A DNA stretch of 64,000 bases from Hanleya hanleyi (Eukaryota; Mollusca; Polyplacophora; Lepidopleurida; Hanleyidae), in the NCBI GenBank assembly GCA_036873755.1, contig JAVTVY010037208.1:62001-126000 (forward strand), in the 5' to 3' direction. A model generated the notes under the pieces. It was not told the origin of the DNA. It did no database searches and saw only the letters and a list, made by a program, of their open reading frames with translations. Positions 46,365-57,836 of this stretch are shown piece by piece (within the stretch, counting starts at the first letter, position 1; each line of letters starts with the position of its first letter). Both the position numbers and the translations under genes were made by a program.

Positions 46365-47090
46365 TGTTGTTTTGTTAACTGTCAACATTGGTGACGTTTG
46401 TTCAGTACCCCCAAAAATCCATGTTTTAAGACATACAGTACAAGGCAGAGATAACTTGATGCTAAACGCGAGTAGAACGCGAAGTAATCGAGACTGACCT
46501 ATGCTAGTTTATTGAAGGAGTGGCAACTATAAATTTCGGAACGCGCGCTTTCGACCCGACTGTTTTCTGTAAACGCGTCTGCTTGAAAAAGCGGCCGATG
46601 GTAGCCATCAACGCGATGGTCTCAGGTTTTAGCGCGATTCACAAGCATATTTCAAAAGGGATTACTTTATTTATCGCATCAGATCGAGCCTTAAGTGGCC
46701 GAACAAGCCAAGATTGACCTCCACGAGTTAAGTGTGTTGTTTTGTTAACTGTCAACATTGGTGACGTTTGTTCAGTACCCCCAAAAATCCATGTTTTAAG
46801 ACATACAGTACAAGGCAGAGATAACTTGATGCTAAACGCGAGTAGAACGCGAAGTAATCGAGACTGACCTATGCTAGTTTATTGAAGGAGTACGTGGCAA
46901 CTATAAATTTCGGAACGCGCGCTTTCGACCCGACTGTTTTCTGTAAACGCGTCTGCGTGAAAAAGCGGCCGATGGTAGCCATCAACGCGATGGTCTCAGG
47001 TTTTAGCGCGATTCACAAGCATATTTCAAAAGGGATTACTTTATTTATCGCATCAGATCGAGCCTTGTTGGCCGAACAAGCCAAGATTGA
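46365..47090 (+). repeat. 360-bp tandem duplication
   Basis: GAGTTAAGTGTGTTGTTTTG begins at 46365 and 46725. The two 360-bp copies differ at only a few bases, including a 3-base TAC gain near 46890 and a small change near the end (CTTAAGTGG versus CTTGTTGG). Each contains ACAGTACAAGGCAGAGATAA, AAACGCGAG and a GC-rich frame (INFGTRAFDPTVFCKRVC...). The frame is open for 65 and 84 codons but matches no family I know. The first copy ends because of the change at its end. Confidence 0.92.
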
Positions 47091-47643
47091 CCACCACATC
47101 AAAAATTCCCCTCACAATAAAATGTTCGTCGAGTGAAAGCTTGTTGACAGTCCACATCATTCAGTAACGAAATAATCGGCAATATACATTCAAATTTTAT
47201 TAAGAATCATACCATAAAGGTATAAGAAGTTTATTTTATTGAAGAAGTACCTTCATTGTGATGGAAATTGAGAAAATCAGCAAAGAATTTGCCGGGGTTT
47301 TACCATTTTGAACGCCATCGAAATCTCATTTCCCGTGGTAGAATGTGGGAGATCTTGGCCTCATTTCAAAGGTCACTTCGACCGATGATGAGTGATATAA
47401 CAAATAACCAAGCCATAACGAAGGATTTGATTGGATAGACATGTAATCATGAATATTCCTTTGATAAAACAATGCCGACTGAGCCGGTTGATACTGTGAA
47501 GCTGATTAGTTGAGAATGAGGTCATCGTAGAAAAATGCTGTGAGACAATCGCAGCGATTGACCAGTTGTCTGTCTGTCGGTCTTCAGTGCCGAATGAATT
47601 TGAATGGCTCCGTTGGAAACTTTAGCGAGCCGACTGTTGGATT
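47091..47643. other. No supported gene
   Basis: Mixed-composition sequence between the 360-bp duplication and the GAGGTGTACACC element. Nothing recognised. Confidence 0.4.
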
Positions 47644-48715
47644 CCCTTACACACTTGAGGTGTACACCTCAAGTTGAGGTGTAGTCGAGGTGTACCTGAG
47701 GTGTACACCTCAAGTTGAGGTGTAGTCGAGGTGTACCTGAGGTGTACACCTCGTTTTCTTTTTCAAGGTGTATACACCTCAAGTACACCTCATGGACTTT
47801 GAAAAAATATTTTTGTAATTTACCTACACCTCAAGTACACCTCTTGGACTTTGTCAAAATAGATATGTTATATACTACACCTCAAGTACACCTTATGAAC
47901 TTTGCCAAAATATGCATGTACCTCAAGTACACCTCTGGGACTGTCAAAATATACTTGTAATTTTCGTACACCTCGAGTATACCTTGGCTTTCCATACAGA
48001 TTTCACTACCCATCAACTCAATGTTTTATTTATATTACAAAGTACATTTCTTAGTTTCATTCAAGATGTAAGCGCTATATTTTAAAATAAATCCATAAAT
48101 GGGTTGGCTAACTGTAAATCTCACACACCCTCTATGAATAAAAGAACCACAGTGACACATGTGAACACTTGACAGGTCATACCTTGTTTTCCAGTTTACA
48201 ATACATAAAATCTACTTTTGCTATTTCTTGTGTCAGCTGCATATACATTCTCAGCTGGAGCTCTTCTTTATAATTATTTTCTTAATACTTTTTAACTCTA
48301 TGTCTCAGTTGGATGTTCCTGCCTTAGTCTAATATTCTATTGTAACATACACCAATTCAGTCTGACAGTTTGAAATAAGTACAGCCCTTGTTCAATTAAC
48401 AAATTAATAATTAACAGTGAGTGATACCTCATGAACTTTGTCAAAATATATACTTGTAATTTACCTACACCTCAAGTACACCTCATGGACTTTGCTAAAA
48501 TATGCATGTACAAAAGTATACAAGTATGTACTTACACCTCATAATTTACCTACACCTCAAGTATATTTCCTACACTCCACCATAACAAGCTTGGCATGAA
48601 CATAAGATACAGTTATCCACTTTAAATTACCACCTACACCCAAGATATCTGGTGGACTTGGTGGAAAGGTTTGTCTTGAAATTGAGCATAATATACCATC
48701 CACTTATTGTAAGTA

Positions 48716-48923
48716 TGGTAATTCCCCTAATAATTCAATCACAGGAAGTTCACTTTTCAACTCTGTTATTCAAACACAGAGAAAAAGTAACATTCCCATT
48801 CTTCATTAAAATTCAAGAAATGTCATATAATTACAATTTTGACACTTTGTAACGGGTGCCATGAAGAATATTGCCAGATATAAGCCTGTACTTCCGGTGA
48901 TCGAATTATTAGGGGAATTACCA
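48716..48923. mobile_element. TA-flanked MITE (Tc1/mariner-like)
   Basis: TGGTAATTCCCCTAATAATT at the left is mirrored by AATTATTAGGGGAATTACCA at the right, with TA immediately outside both ends (48714-48715 and 48924-48925). The inverted ends extend to about 33 bp with a few mismatches (CAATCACAGGAAG versus CGATCACCGGAAG). It is 208 bp long and nested inside the GAGGTGTACACC element. The plus frame 48652-48852 crosses its border and is not a gene. Confidence 0.85.
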
Positions 48924-49303
48924 TAATTGCCAGCACAATCTTTTATTCATACTCGCTAAATAGACAAAATATTGCTGAACATGGCATTAAATTTAATTTT
49001 CTCTCTACATGTCTATGCTGGATCATCATTCTGGCGCCTGAATGTTACTTAAAATTACCTACACCTCAAGTACACCTCATTGACTTTGTCAAAAAAACAT
49101 GTACCTCACTTTTAAATTACCTACATACACCTCAAGTACACCTCCTGGACTTCTAAACAACATGAAAAAATGTTATGCAAACTCAGTTTTTATTATTATT
49201 TTGACACCAGGACACTAATACATCAAACTAAAACCTGCTGTAACATTCTTCACTTCAAATTATCATAGCAATCAGTTAATGGGCACTGTTGTATAATTTA
49301 CAG

Positions 49304-49616
49304 AGAAACTATTGTTCAACTCATGCAAACTTTGGCACCTGTGGATATGTTGTCAACCTTCCAGATATATTTCCAAAATGGATATGTTAACTGTCACTTC
49401 CCAAATACATTGGTCCCTTGTATGCTTTTGCATTGGAATCCTCTGTGTGGCAATAGGAGTACTTGTGAGCCAATGTTAAAGCTTCTTTATAAGTGTGGTG
49501 CTACCATTTTCCGACATACACGGTCACCAGTTCCCCTACTTTCAAGTTTGGCTGCTCATACATGTATGTTAGTTGTAGGATTTGTAGCGAAAAGTGCTGC
49601 AGAAAATTTATTGTAG
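49304..49616 (+). other. Possible captured terminal exon, ankyrin-like
   Basis: A plausible acceptor (TTGTATAATTTACAG) ends at 49303 and is followed by an open frame to TAG at 49614-49616. It reads ETIVQLMQTLAPVDMLSTF, then CEPMLKLLYKCGATIF and SPVPLLSSLAAH. The spacing of LLKLL-x2-CGA resembles the end of an ankyrin repeat, but the match is loose. An open frame of about 104 codons is unusual in this AT-rich setting, and it lies inside a transposon-like element. It could be a captured host exon, part of an unknown transposase, or chance. No donor partner or upstream exon is visible. Confidence 0.3.
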
Positions 49617-49990
49617 GAGGAGGATGGGGATCAATCAACTGAGAGGTGTTCACTAAAAAATGAGAATACAAATATGCCTGGTACCTATTTTCAATGGAGG
49701 TATGAATATATTTTTCAAAATTGGATATGCCTCAAGTACACCTCAGCTAGTACCGCACCTGAGGGGTACACCTCACCTGAGGGGTACACCTCATTGAGGG
49801 GTACACCTCATTGAGGGGTACACACCTCATTGAGGGGTAACCTCATTGAGGTGCTAATTTCGATACTCAACTACACCTCATCTACTCAACTACACCTCAT
49901 CTACTCCTCAAATACACCTCATAATATTTGAGGGTACACCTCACAGGTACACCTCAACTACACCTCAAGTACACCTCAAAGCAGTAAGGG

Positions 49991-51069
49991 TTTACAATGG
50001 AAATAAAGGGTTTCTCGAATTTATATGTCGGATTAAAACCCACAGGGACGATGCACTGGTATTTTAGCACGATCGTCCGGTTGAATTGGGTGAATCATGA
50101 ATCACCGACAAGTACCGGTAGCAAAGGGACCCGTTTATTTACAACACGCAACTTGTTCTGATCGCGTCATGTAGTATCATTATAGTTCGGCGTACAGTCA
50201 TCGCGTCTCGGTCCCGATTATGCTTTTGTTTTTGCGCGATTGAGGCGCGTTTTCCGATTGAGATTAATAAATTATAGGCGCGAAAAATGATTTTTTTTAA
50301 CTCGCGTTTAGGGTCAAGTTATTTCTGCCTTGTACTGTATTTCGTTCACAGTACTCACAGTAATGTGGTAACCACAAACGACTGGATAATTCTGGAACTG
50401 CTCCTTTAATTATAAAATGTAGCGACCTAATTCGTCACATAGTTAACGAACGTTAATCTCGTCAATTCACACAGTTGACGTTTATTACCATCACCATCTT
50501 GATTTAGATGCGAAGGTTCCCGACAGGAGCCTCGTTTTCGCCACCCGTTGACGCCATGTTAGAATCTGCCTAGAAACTGCATTGGGAAGTGCTCGTAAAT
50601 AAAGGGCAAATGTCCATAGTTTCGTTTGAATTTTTCTGTCAATCGAACTGACGCTTGTTACAGGCTCTTGACATTAAGTTATACTGGATGTAGCCGTTGA
50701 AATTATATGAAGTACATGTACATGTCAATTTGACATGAGAGATGACAGGATATGGCGTACTTGTTGTTAATAGCAATGGAAAAGTGAGCATGACATGATC
50801 ATTGCATTCGATAAAGCACATTCGATGAACGATCGCCATTTCAGGATAAACTTGTCAAATGACATTTGTTACAATCCATTTACAGTCCATTAATCTATGG
50901 GGCCCATTCAACTTCATGTAAAACTAGAAAAACACTGATCGTAATGCTCCTAATTTTTTTTTTTTCATGTTTTACATAGTGTATCCTCTTGATTGACACT
51001 GAAAAATCCAACAAAATATTGTTTCTGAATTTTTGTCTCCGTGGGAGTCAAGTGGCCTACGTTTCAATG
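49991..51069. other. No supported gene; one dispersed motif
   Basis: 50301-50340 (TCGCGTTTAGGGTCAAGTTA then TTTCTGCCTTGTACTGTAT) is the inverted counterpart of the motif at 46435 and 46805. Otherwise nothing recognised; the minus frame 50639-50839 has no domain. Confidence 0.45.
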
Positions 51070-51215
51070 GAATCTGCCACCAGTGGGGTTTCCAGATGTG
51101 AAAAGGAATAGGACTCCACTTGTGGGGTTCCTGGGTGTTAAAAGTAATAGGACCCAAAGGTTGTGATATGACTGAAATATAGTTAAAAGCGACATTAAAT
51201 CATATTCACTCACTC
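51070..51215 (+). mobile_element. SINE 3' fragment
   Basis: GTGAAAAGGAATAGGACTCC, then a second such word, then GATATGACTGAAATATAGTT and a TTCACTCACTC tail. Same family as 35236-35574 but without the tRNA-like head. It is followed to about 51400 by a GACCTTGACCTATTT-type repeat fragment. Confidence 0.8.
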
Positions 51216-51399
51216 AGTTTAAAGATTACAGCTAGGCTCTCCAAATTCATACTACATACATGTATGCAAATCGATGATTATAGTCTTTTGAGCGACATTG
51301 ACTTATTTCATCAAGGTCGAATTCTAGTTGATACAATATGTTTTAAAGGGTTAAAGTTAGGCATGCATGGGCATATAGTGAAGCCCATAAGGCTATTCA

Positions 51400-52019
51400 G
51401 AATTTGTCCTACTTTTGAGAAAACTAACTAAATGCAGCATTTTCAGCAGATATACAGGTTCCAATCAAGAGTATTGATATACATGTTCTGTATGGTCCAT
51501 GGTTAGATGCAGGATTTTCGCCAAAGTCCTTGTTTGAAAATAGCTTTGTCGTTATTTGAAAAAACTAATTTTGCAAAATGGCTAATATCACTCAAATGGT
51601 GTTGAACATGCCAAAACATTGTCAGTTTGTGTTCTTTGAGTGTTTTACACAAACTACTGTGCCTTTTGCCCCTGATATTCACTTTAATCTATGAGTTTTC
51701 TAAAATAAAGTCATTTGATTTTGTGGAAAAATGGTCATTTGATTTTATAGTTGTGTCCTTTTTAAGGACGCTGTGAGAACCTATATCTAACTCTGTGGTC
51801 TTATAGTGTAACTGACAGCCAACAGAAAAGGAGTGAATGAGAAAGTCAAGTGTCAACAGCCTATAACAGAGACCGATGACTGTCCAACATGATGCCTAAA
51901 TAACAGAGACAGACGACTGTCCAACATCATGCCATGACAAAAGAAGTTTCACCTGGATTGGCTCAAAGTCAAGGATATAAAGGCCCATATTGCATGTTAA
52001 TTGCTAACACATTTACATA
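51400..52019. other. No supported gene
   Basis: AT-rich. A short duplication (around ACAGAGAC and ACTGTCCAACAT, about 51865 and 51903) is the only structure seen. Confidence 0.4.
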
Positions 52020-53301
52020 CAGGGGTAAAAGCGTTCGGTGTCCGGTTATTTTCGTTTAGTTTGACCTAACGAAACGCGAACGGAACGAAATGTAAACGCG
52101 TTTCAAACGCTTACCAAACGATTATAGTAAACGAAACGCTTTCAATATCGCTTAATTTTTATTTTATCAAAACGCGTTTCCCTCGTCAAACGCGTTTGCT
52201 CTGATCGAAACGCGTTTATAAACGCGTTTGTGAATGCGTTTTATAAACGCGTTTCGAACGGGTTTCTCTTTTCGTTCGACTTTGTGCAAATTTGTGTTTT
52301 TATTTTGCAAACCAGGCCAGGAAGTCCACGTGACGGGGCTTTCCCCAGCCGCTATTATAATCCCTGTGCTATAAATATATGTGGCATAGCCTTTAATATA
52401 CAAGGGTAAACACGTTCTGTGTCCGGTAATTCGTTTCGTTTATATATTGCGCTAAGATTAAATCTTTTCGTTCACCAAGCGAAACAATATATGTCTTCCC
52501 GTACCAAGCGAAATGATTAGTCAGCATGTTATACTGAGTCGAAAAAGCGTTTCGCCTGACCTTGACTCCATGCAGCTTTTGACCAACACTCAGTCGCCGA
52601 GCCGTTGTACAAAGATAAAAAAACAGACCAAATAATATTCTCGCCCGACGAAGCAACCGTGGTGTGGACGGTAATGCTTATTTAACAACAACAACAACAA
52701 TAAAACGCGTTACGAAACGCGTTTCCAAAACGCGTTTCGAAACGCGTTTTCAAAACGCGTTTCAAACGCAAGCTTAAATCTTTTCGTTCACCAAGCGAAG
52801 AAATATTTGTCTTCCCGTACCAAGCGAAATGATTAGTCAGGCGTGTGATACCGAACCGAAAAAGCATTTCGCCTGACCTTGACTCCATGCGGGTTTTGAT
52901 CAACACTCAGCCGCCGAACCATTGCACAAATAAAACAAAAACAGACCAAATAGTATTCTCGCCCGACGAAGCAACCGTGGTGTGGACGGTGATGCTTATT
53001 TAACAACAACAACAATAAAACGCGTTCCGAAACGCGTTTCCAAAACGCGTTTCGAAACACGTTTCAAAACGCGTTTCAAACGCGTTCATAAACGCGTTCG
53101 TGAAACGCGTTTTAAGCGAAATGAAACGAAAGATAAATGAACATACCGATGATCAAACGCGTTTGCGAGGTATAAACGCGTTCTTTGAGAAGCAAACGAA
53201 ACGAATACAAAACGCGTTTAGAACGCTATTGAAACGCGTTTCAAACGATAATAGAACGATAATATACGTGAAAAACCGGACATCGAACGCTTTTACCCCT
53301 G
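52020..53301. mobile_element. AAACGCGTTT-rich element with inverted ends
   Basis: The left end CAGGGGTAAAAGCGTTCGGT, continuing GTCCGGTT, is mirrored by the right end AACCGGACATCGAACGCTTT, then TACCCCTG, with one or two mismatches. TA lies just outside both ends. A second left-end-like copy (CAAGGGTAAACACGTTCTGT) starts at 52401. A ~316-bp unit around AATCTTTTCGTTCACCAAGC occurs at 52461 and 52777. The palindrome AAACGCGTTT and its close variants recur throughout. Frames in it are full of NAF/RNAF repeats (from AACGCGTTT) and are not genes. No transposase domain is recognised. Confidence 0.75.
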
Positions 53302-54780
53302 TAATAAATATGACTGTATATTTTCACATTTTGTCCAACTTTTTGGGTAAGCCCCAGTGGGAGGTCTGTGTATGGTACTGGTAACCTATAACAGTACGTG
53401 CTTCAGTGTTCTATACATGTCAAATGAAGAAATTATGGTAACCCATAAGGGTTTCCTCAAACTGATATTGGGAAATTGAGTTTACCAGACATCATATTAG
53501 TACCCCATCCCCCCGCCAAAAAAGACCAGTTCACTTTCCAATCTACAGTCAGCTGTAGAAAACAGACAACAATCAACTTTCAGTCAAGGCCTCGGTCGAC
53601 CTATGAGGGAATCGGGCTTCTATACTACTTATGAATCTTTTCATGTTTTTTTTGTCTCCCACCACCCGGTGTGGTATCCTAATGACATTTCAGTAGCATA
53701 AGGTCGGTGTATATTGCATACAACATTTACATGTATTTTTTACATTTTTAAGCTAAAAGCTGCCTTACTGTCAGGAATGCACCTGCCCTGCCTTCCTGCT
53801 TGGGTCTCCACCACATGGTGTAGTCCTGTGCATGAGAGGAAGTTCATAGCATTTGGATATTCACACTGAGAAGTTAAACAGCTACGAATACTGTGAGATA
53901 TTTGATATTATTTTTTTTTACTTGATTAAGGAAAGCCATAGTTCAGTAAGGTGAGTTTTCAGATAGAAATTTTAGAATTGCATGTAATTTTTACAGCACT
54001 CTGTCACTGTAGCTCTATCTGGATTCTGTTTTATGGAAAGCTAAAAATTTATACTGCTAAAAATTAATAAAAACTCGTGGAAAACTTTGGGTGTGACAAT
54101 AATTGTATTTTTACCTTGGACCTTGACCATTACATTAATAAGAGCCATAACGTGTATAGTAGGGCATGCACCACTGGACATTGCCTAATTGTTGTGGATA
54201 ATAATGCCATAAAGACTGAGCAAAAAGTCACGAAGGGAATATGAAGTAAACAATGGTTACCATGGTTACTGTCATCACGTCATCACTCATGGTAGTCGTG
54301 TATTAGATGGTTTTCTCTATTTGGTAAGTTGTTCATTTTCTCACAACTATTTGTCGGTTCCTTGATGTTTTGGGTGACCAGATGACTGGGCAAGGATTAA
54401 AGCATGATCTGTGAAATTGTCAGCAATAAACTTGCTCTTATTATTCTGTAAACAATGCCCTTTTGTCTGTGAGTGTGAACATGAAAGAATGATGTACAAA
54501 GAAAGCTTGGAGATTTGACATCCTCTTGTATTGGGCGCAGGAAAATATTCAGCCATGCATATCGCATTCAGCCTGTACATATTTCATTATTTATAATGGT
54601 CTGTCACCTTTAAATAAAATGTTTTACAATGCCATGATTTTGTTCAGTTCCATCTCTTAAACTTTCAAAATGAAATTGTAATGGTCAGACATTTTGTACT
54701 ACTATGCTTATTTGCCAACCCAAAGTGGACATGTTCTATGATTTTCGTCCATCCTGTTCATGTCCGGTCTATAGTTATAT
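53302..54780. other. No supported gene
   Basis: AT-rich sequence, no recognised repeat or domain. The longest frame (54347-54580, minus) is short and featureless. Confidence 0.4.
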
Positions 54781-54789
54781 CGCGGGTGG

Positions 54790-55112
54790 TTGGGTGGGTT
54801 CAGGTTCCTGTTGCTTCAATGCATTTTGGTGAGAAGCAACAGGAACTTGATAATGTGATGTCTAGCACTGTAATATCACTTGTCTTTATTGTAAGCGTAA
54901 CATGGAAGCGTCCTGTCCGTGTCTTGTGCACTGTCCTCCATGTTTATAGGGTGGATGGAGGGTGTCTGGTTCCATGCTGCTTCAAAGATCTCTTCTTTGA
55001 AGTAGCAGGAACACAACTGGGCTGGGTGGTGCTTAGTTGGTTCGTCGTGATATAGCTGAAATATTGTTGAAAGCGACGTTAAATTCTATTCACTCACTCA
55101 CTCACTATAGTT
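54790..55112 (+). mobile_element. Dispersed SINE-tailed repeat, copy 2
   Basis: Matches 15235-15533 over about 290 bp. It starts with a hairpin made by GTTCCTGTTGCTTC and GAGAAGCAACAGGAAC, and ends GCTGAAATATTGTTGAAAGC, GACGTTAAATTCTATTCACT and (CACT)n. The frame 54681-55055 crosses it and has no domain. Confidence 0.75.
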
Positions 55113-55639
55113 ATATCATGGAAGCAGGAGCAGATAAGTAAACGTACAAGAGGAACGGTATCCAAATAAGGCATCATGTCTTAGACATTGTGCGTGACAA
55201 ATGTAAACTGAAAGTAAAAAGTAAAATATCAAAAGACCGACTATTGCAAAGTTGTTTGTATATGTAACGTGTGCCATAGCGAGATTATGTCGCAAAAATG
55301 ATTATTCACCGGGATTTGACCAGCCACTGGTCCTGGCTATCTCTGAAGGAACCCTGTCACTAGTGGAGATCATCGGCACCAGGGGAGATAACAACCTGCA
55401 AAGATGATTTACAAATATAAAGGTATACAATGTTGTATTCTTCGTAGGCATGATGAACATAAGAGAACGTGAACCGCGTAGCTTGGGCAAAATGCCCGTA
55501 GGAACTATTATCTTTATGCGGAACTTGGAATACTTCCCATTAAAACATAGAAAGTTACATTTACAGTTATATTTACATTACATCCAATAGAGAAACTATA
55601 ATATACACAATGCATATGGGAGCAGCCTTGCTGCTGGCT
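55113..55639. other. No supported gene
   Basis: Unique-looking sequence, no recognised domain on either strand. Confidence 0.4.
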
Positions 55640-55800
55640 CCAGGTCCATGAACTGTAATTGGGGTGACCTGCTTGCTGGCCCCATGGCAAGGTATGCCGT
55701 AACAGCGAGTCAATGGATGTAGGGCTCAAACTTCCCTCATGTCACTGGAGCGAGTCTACGGCTGTGGGGGCTCACCAGAGTCTTCTATTCCTCCGGTAAG
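55640..55800 (+). repeat. 155-bp direct repeat, copy 1
   Basis: CTGTAATTGGGGTGACCTGC through GAGTCTACGGCTGTGGGGGC and 'tcttctattcctc' recurs at 56236-56390, about 597 bp away, with roughly 90% identity. Confidence 0.85.
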
Positions 55801-55837
55801 TATAGGCTCATAGGCTGACAGCTGCCTTTCTCTGGTT

Positions 55838-56130
55838 TGGCTGCGGCCTATCTCCGGCCTGGCTGCGGCCTCTCCCTGGCCTGACTGCGGCCTATCCCCA
55901 GCCTGGCTGTGGTCTGTCTCTGGCCTGGCTGTGGTCTCTCTCCGGCCTGGCTGCGGCCTCTCTCCAGCCTGGCTGCGGCCTTCCTCTGACCTGACTGTGG
56001 CCCTTCTCCGGCCTGTCTGTAGCCCTTCTTCTGCTTGGCTGCAGCCCTTCTCCTGCCTGGCTGCGGCCCTTTTCCTTCCTGGCTGTGGTCCCTCTCCGGC
56101 CTGACTGGCCTCTGTCCGGCATGGCTGAGG
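55838..56130 (+). repeat. 22-bp minisatellite, about 13 units
   Basis: The unit is TGGCTGCGGCCTATCTCCGG plus CC. Variation is mainly C/T. Since 22 is not a multiple of three, minus-strand frames show a 22-residue period (PQPGR, GERPQPG and similar). Those frames (55756-56278 minus) overlap in three phases and are not genes. Short related runs lie at 56390-56430 and 58476-58690. Confidence 0.9.
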
Positions 56131-56235
56131 ACCTGGTGGTGCACTCCAGGGATTCTTCCATTCGGTAAGGAATAGACCATGGCTCCATTTTTCTGTCATC
56201 AATTGTCATAAAATCTTGAACCCAAATCACTGTCA

Positions 56236-56390
56236 GTGGACTGTAATTGGGGTGACCTGCTTCCTGGCCCCGTAGCAAGGTATGCCATTACAGCGAGTCT
56301 ACGGATGTAGGTCTCAAACTTCCCTCATGTTGTTGGAGTGAGTCTACGGCTGTGGGGGCTCACCAGGGTCTTCTATTCCTCAGGTATAGG
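56236..56390 (+). repeat. 155-bp direct repeat, copy 2
   Basis: Second copy of the block at 55640-55800; followed directly by two 22-bp minisatellite units. Confidence 0.85.
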
Positions 56391-56441
56391 CCTGGCTGCG
56401 ACCTATCTCCGGTCTGGCTGCGATCTTTCTTTGACCTTATT

Positions 56442-57085
56442 GGGTGCAGTCCACAGTAGACCCATCGTTGCTGGAAATAGACCCTTGGTATAGCCCTTCC
56501 GTCTTTCTGAGATGCCAAACCATCCAGAAAACCCATATAAAAGTATATATTATCTTCATGGGAATGCTCATACCATTAATTCAGCATACAAGCCAGTTAT
56601 GCAAATTCAACCCAGGATAAATTTTCTTCCCTCGGAACGTACTCCATATTGTCTGGGAAATCTATTAAATGACCCAAAATACCCCATATTTCGTTCATTT
56701 CCTGGAAAAATCGTGACCATCGATTTCAATAAGATTTCGTCTCAGTGTTGCCCGTCTTGAGGCGAGATAAAAAGCTATTCAAAATATGGGGTCGACCAGG
56801 CCGTTTTTTGTCACATATTCCATATGTAACATAACCCTATTTTTAAACACCTGAAAAACGTACGAAACTGAGGTTGACTTAGCGGCCCGACTCGCCATAT
56901 AGCTCAACCGAGCCACCCATCCGCATATGTCATTTTGAAGGAATGGTAGTACCCAGAAGCTTGGTACTATAAATACTGGTTACCAAAAAGGGAAGGATAA
57001 TTATCATTTGGTCAGACCCGGAAGCTCTGCTGTATTAAAGTTTTTGAGGGGGACCAATAATCCGAAACTTTGGACTACTCCCTAT
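56442..57085 (+). repeat. ~640-bp direct repeat, copy 1
   Basis: GGGTGCAGTCCACAGTAGAC starts at 56442 and 57837 (1395 bp apart). Both copies continue through ATGGGAATGCTCATACCATT, GGGGTCGACCAGGCCGTTTT and GAGGGGGACCAATAATCCGA. Copy 2 has several small indels (for example AGCCCTTCCGTC is followed by a short deletion). The interval between the copies (57086-57836) holds no recognised gene. Confidence 0.88.
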
Positions 57086-57836
57086 ATGACTAAGGTGTAT
57101 TTTATGGAAAAAGTGTTGCTGGCACATAATAGTCTGCGAGAGAATACGAGTACACTAGTATATCACACTTGCCATATAAGGGCTTTTTCGTTGGATATCC
57201 GTTCCTCCCCTTTCCCCATCTTTGTTTTGGTGTGTTTTACCATCTGAAGTCGACATTTCGAGATAAAACCTCAAATATTATCGTAATAGCCATGAGGATG
57301 GGTTCGCAGCAATTGTCCGAATTATAATCTCACTTTCTAGCTTCTAAACCATATCAGATAGGCACGGAATATGTAAAAATAACTGGAATTATGGTCAAAT
57401 TGATGTTGAATTTGTAGTTTCCTCCGTCTGGTAAATATCGAAAATTCTCAGAATCTTCAAAAATAATGGCTAAGATGCAAATAACTGTTACCTGTTCAGA
57501 GTATTTAATATTGTCCGTAAGTTTTACGTTGGGAAATATGTTGAGTAATCAAATTGGTGTTGGTGTCCGAGATAATGCATTTTAGATGCCATAGTCGCCC
57601 CGGTAAATCTGTATAGTCCTGCTTGGCAACATATGTTATCGGCGTAGTTGTTCTATGTTTCACTTCAAAATTTCTAAATAGTCTGCCCGACATTCAAAAG
57701 ATCTGAAAGCATACATTAAAATGGTATAAAACTGAACAATTTGAGCGAAAATGACAAGGCAAATGGTTTATTACAAGTCAGCAGAGCGTATCATACGTCA
57801 GAGTATATTTTTACTGTATGTAAGGTATTGCATATA

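Larger units (their letters stand above)
47644..49990. mobile_element. GAGGTGTACACCTC-repeat element with inverted ends
   Basis: The left end CCCTTACACACTTGAGGTGT is mirrored at the right end by ACACCTCAAAGCAGTAAGGG. Matching CCCTTAC and TTGAGGTGTA blocks are separated by four unmatched bases. Subterminal regions are packed with the perfect palindrome GAGGTGTACACCTC and with TACACCTCAAGTACACCTC in both orientations (47655-47990 and 49730-49985). Inside, a ~50-64 bp unit with 'acctcatggactttgtcaaaatata' recurs at 47780-47960, 48430-48500 and 49060-49150. No target-site duplication was convincing and no transposase is recognisable. A non-autonomous DNA transposon is the best guess. Confidence 0.65.

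Noticed and set aside
55756..56278. A proline/glutamine-rich minus-strand protein
   Set aside because: Three overlapping frames all derive from the 22-bp minisatellite, read in successive phases.
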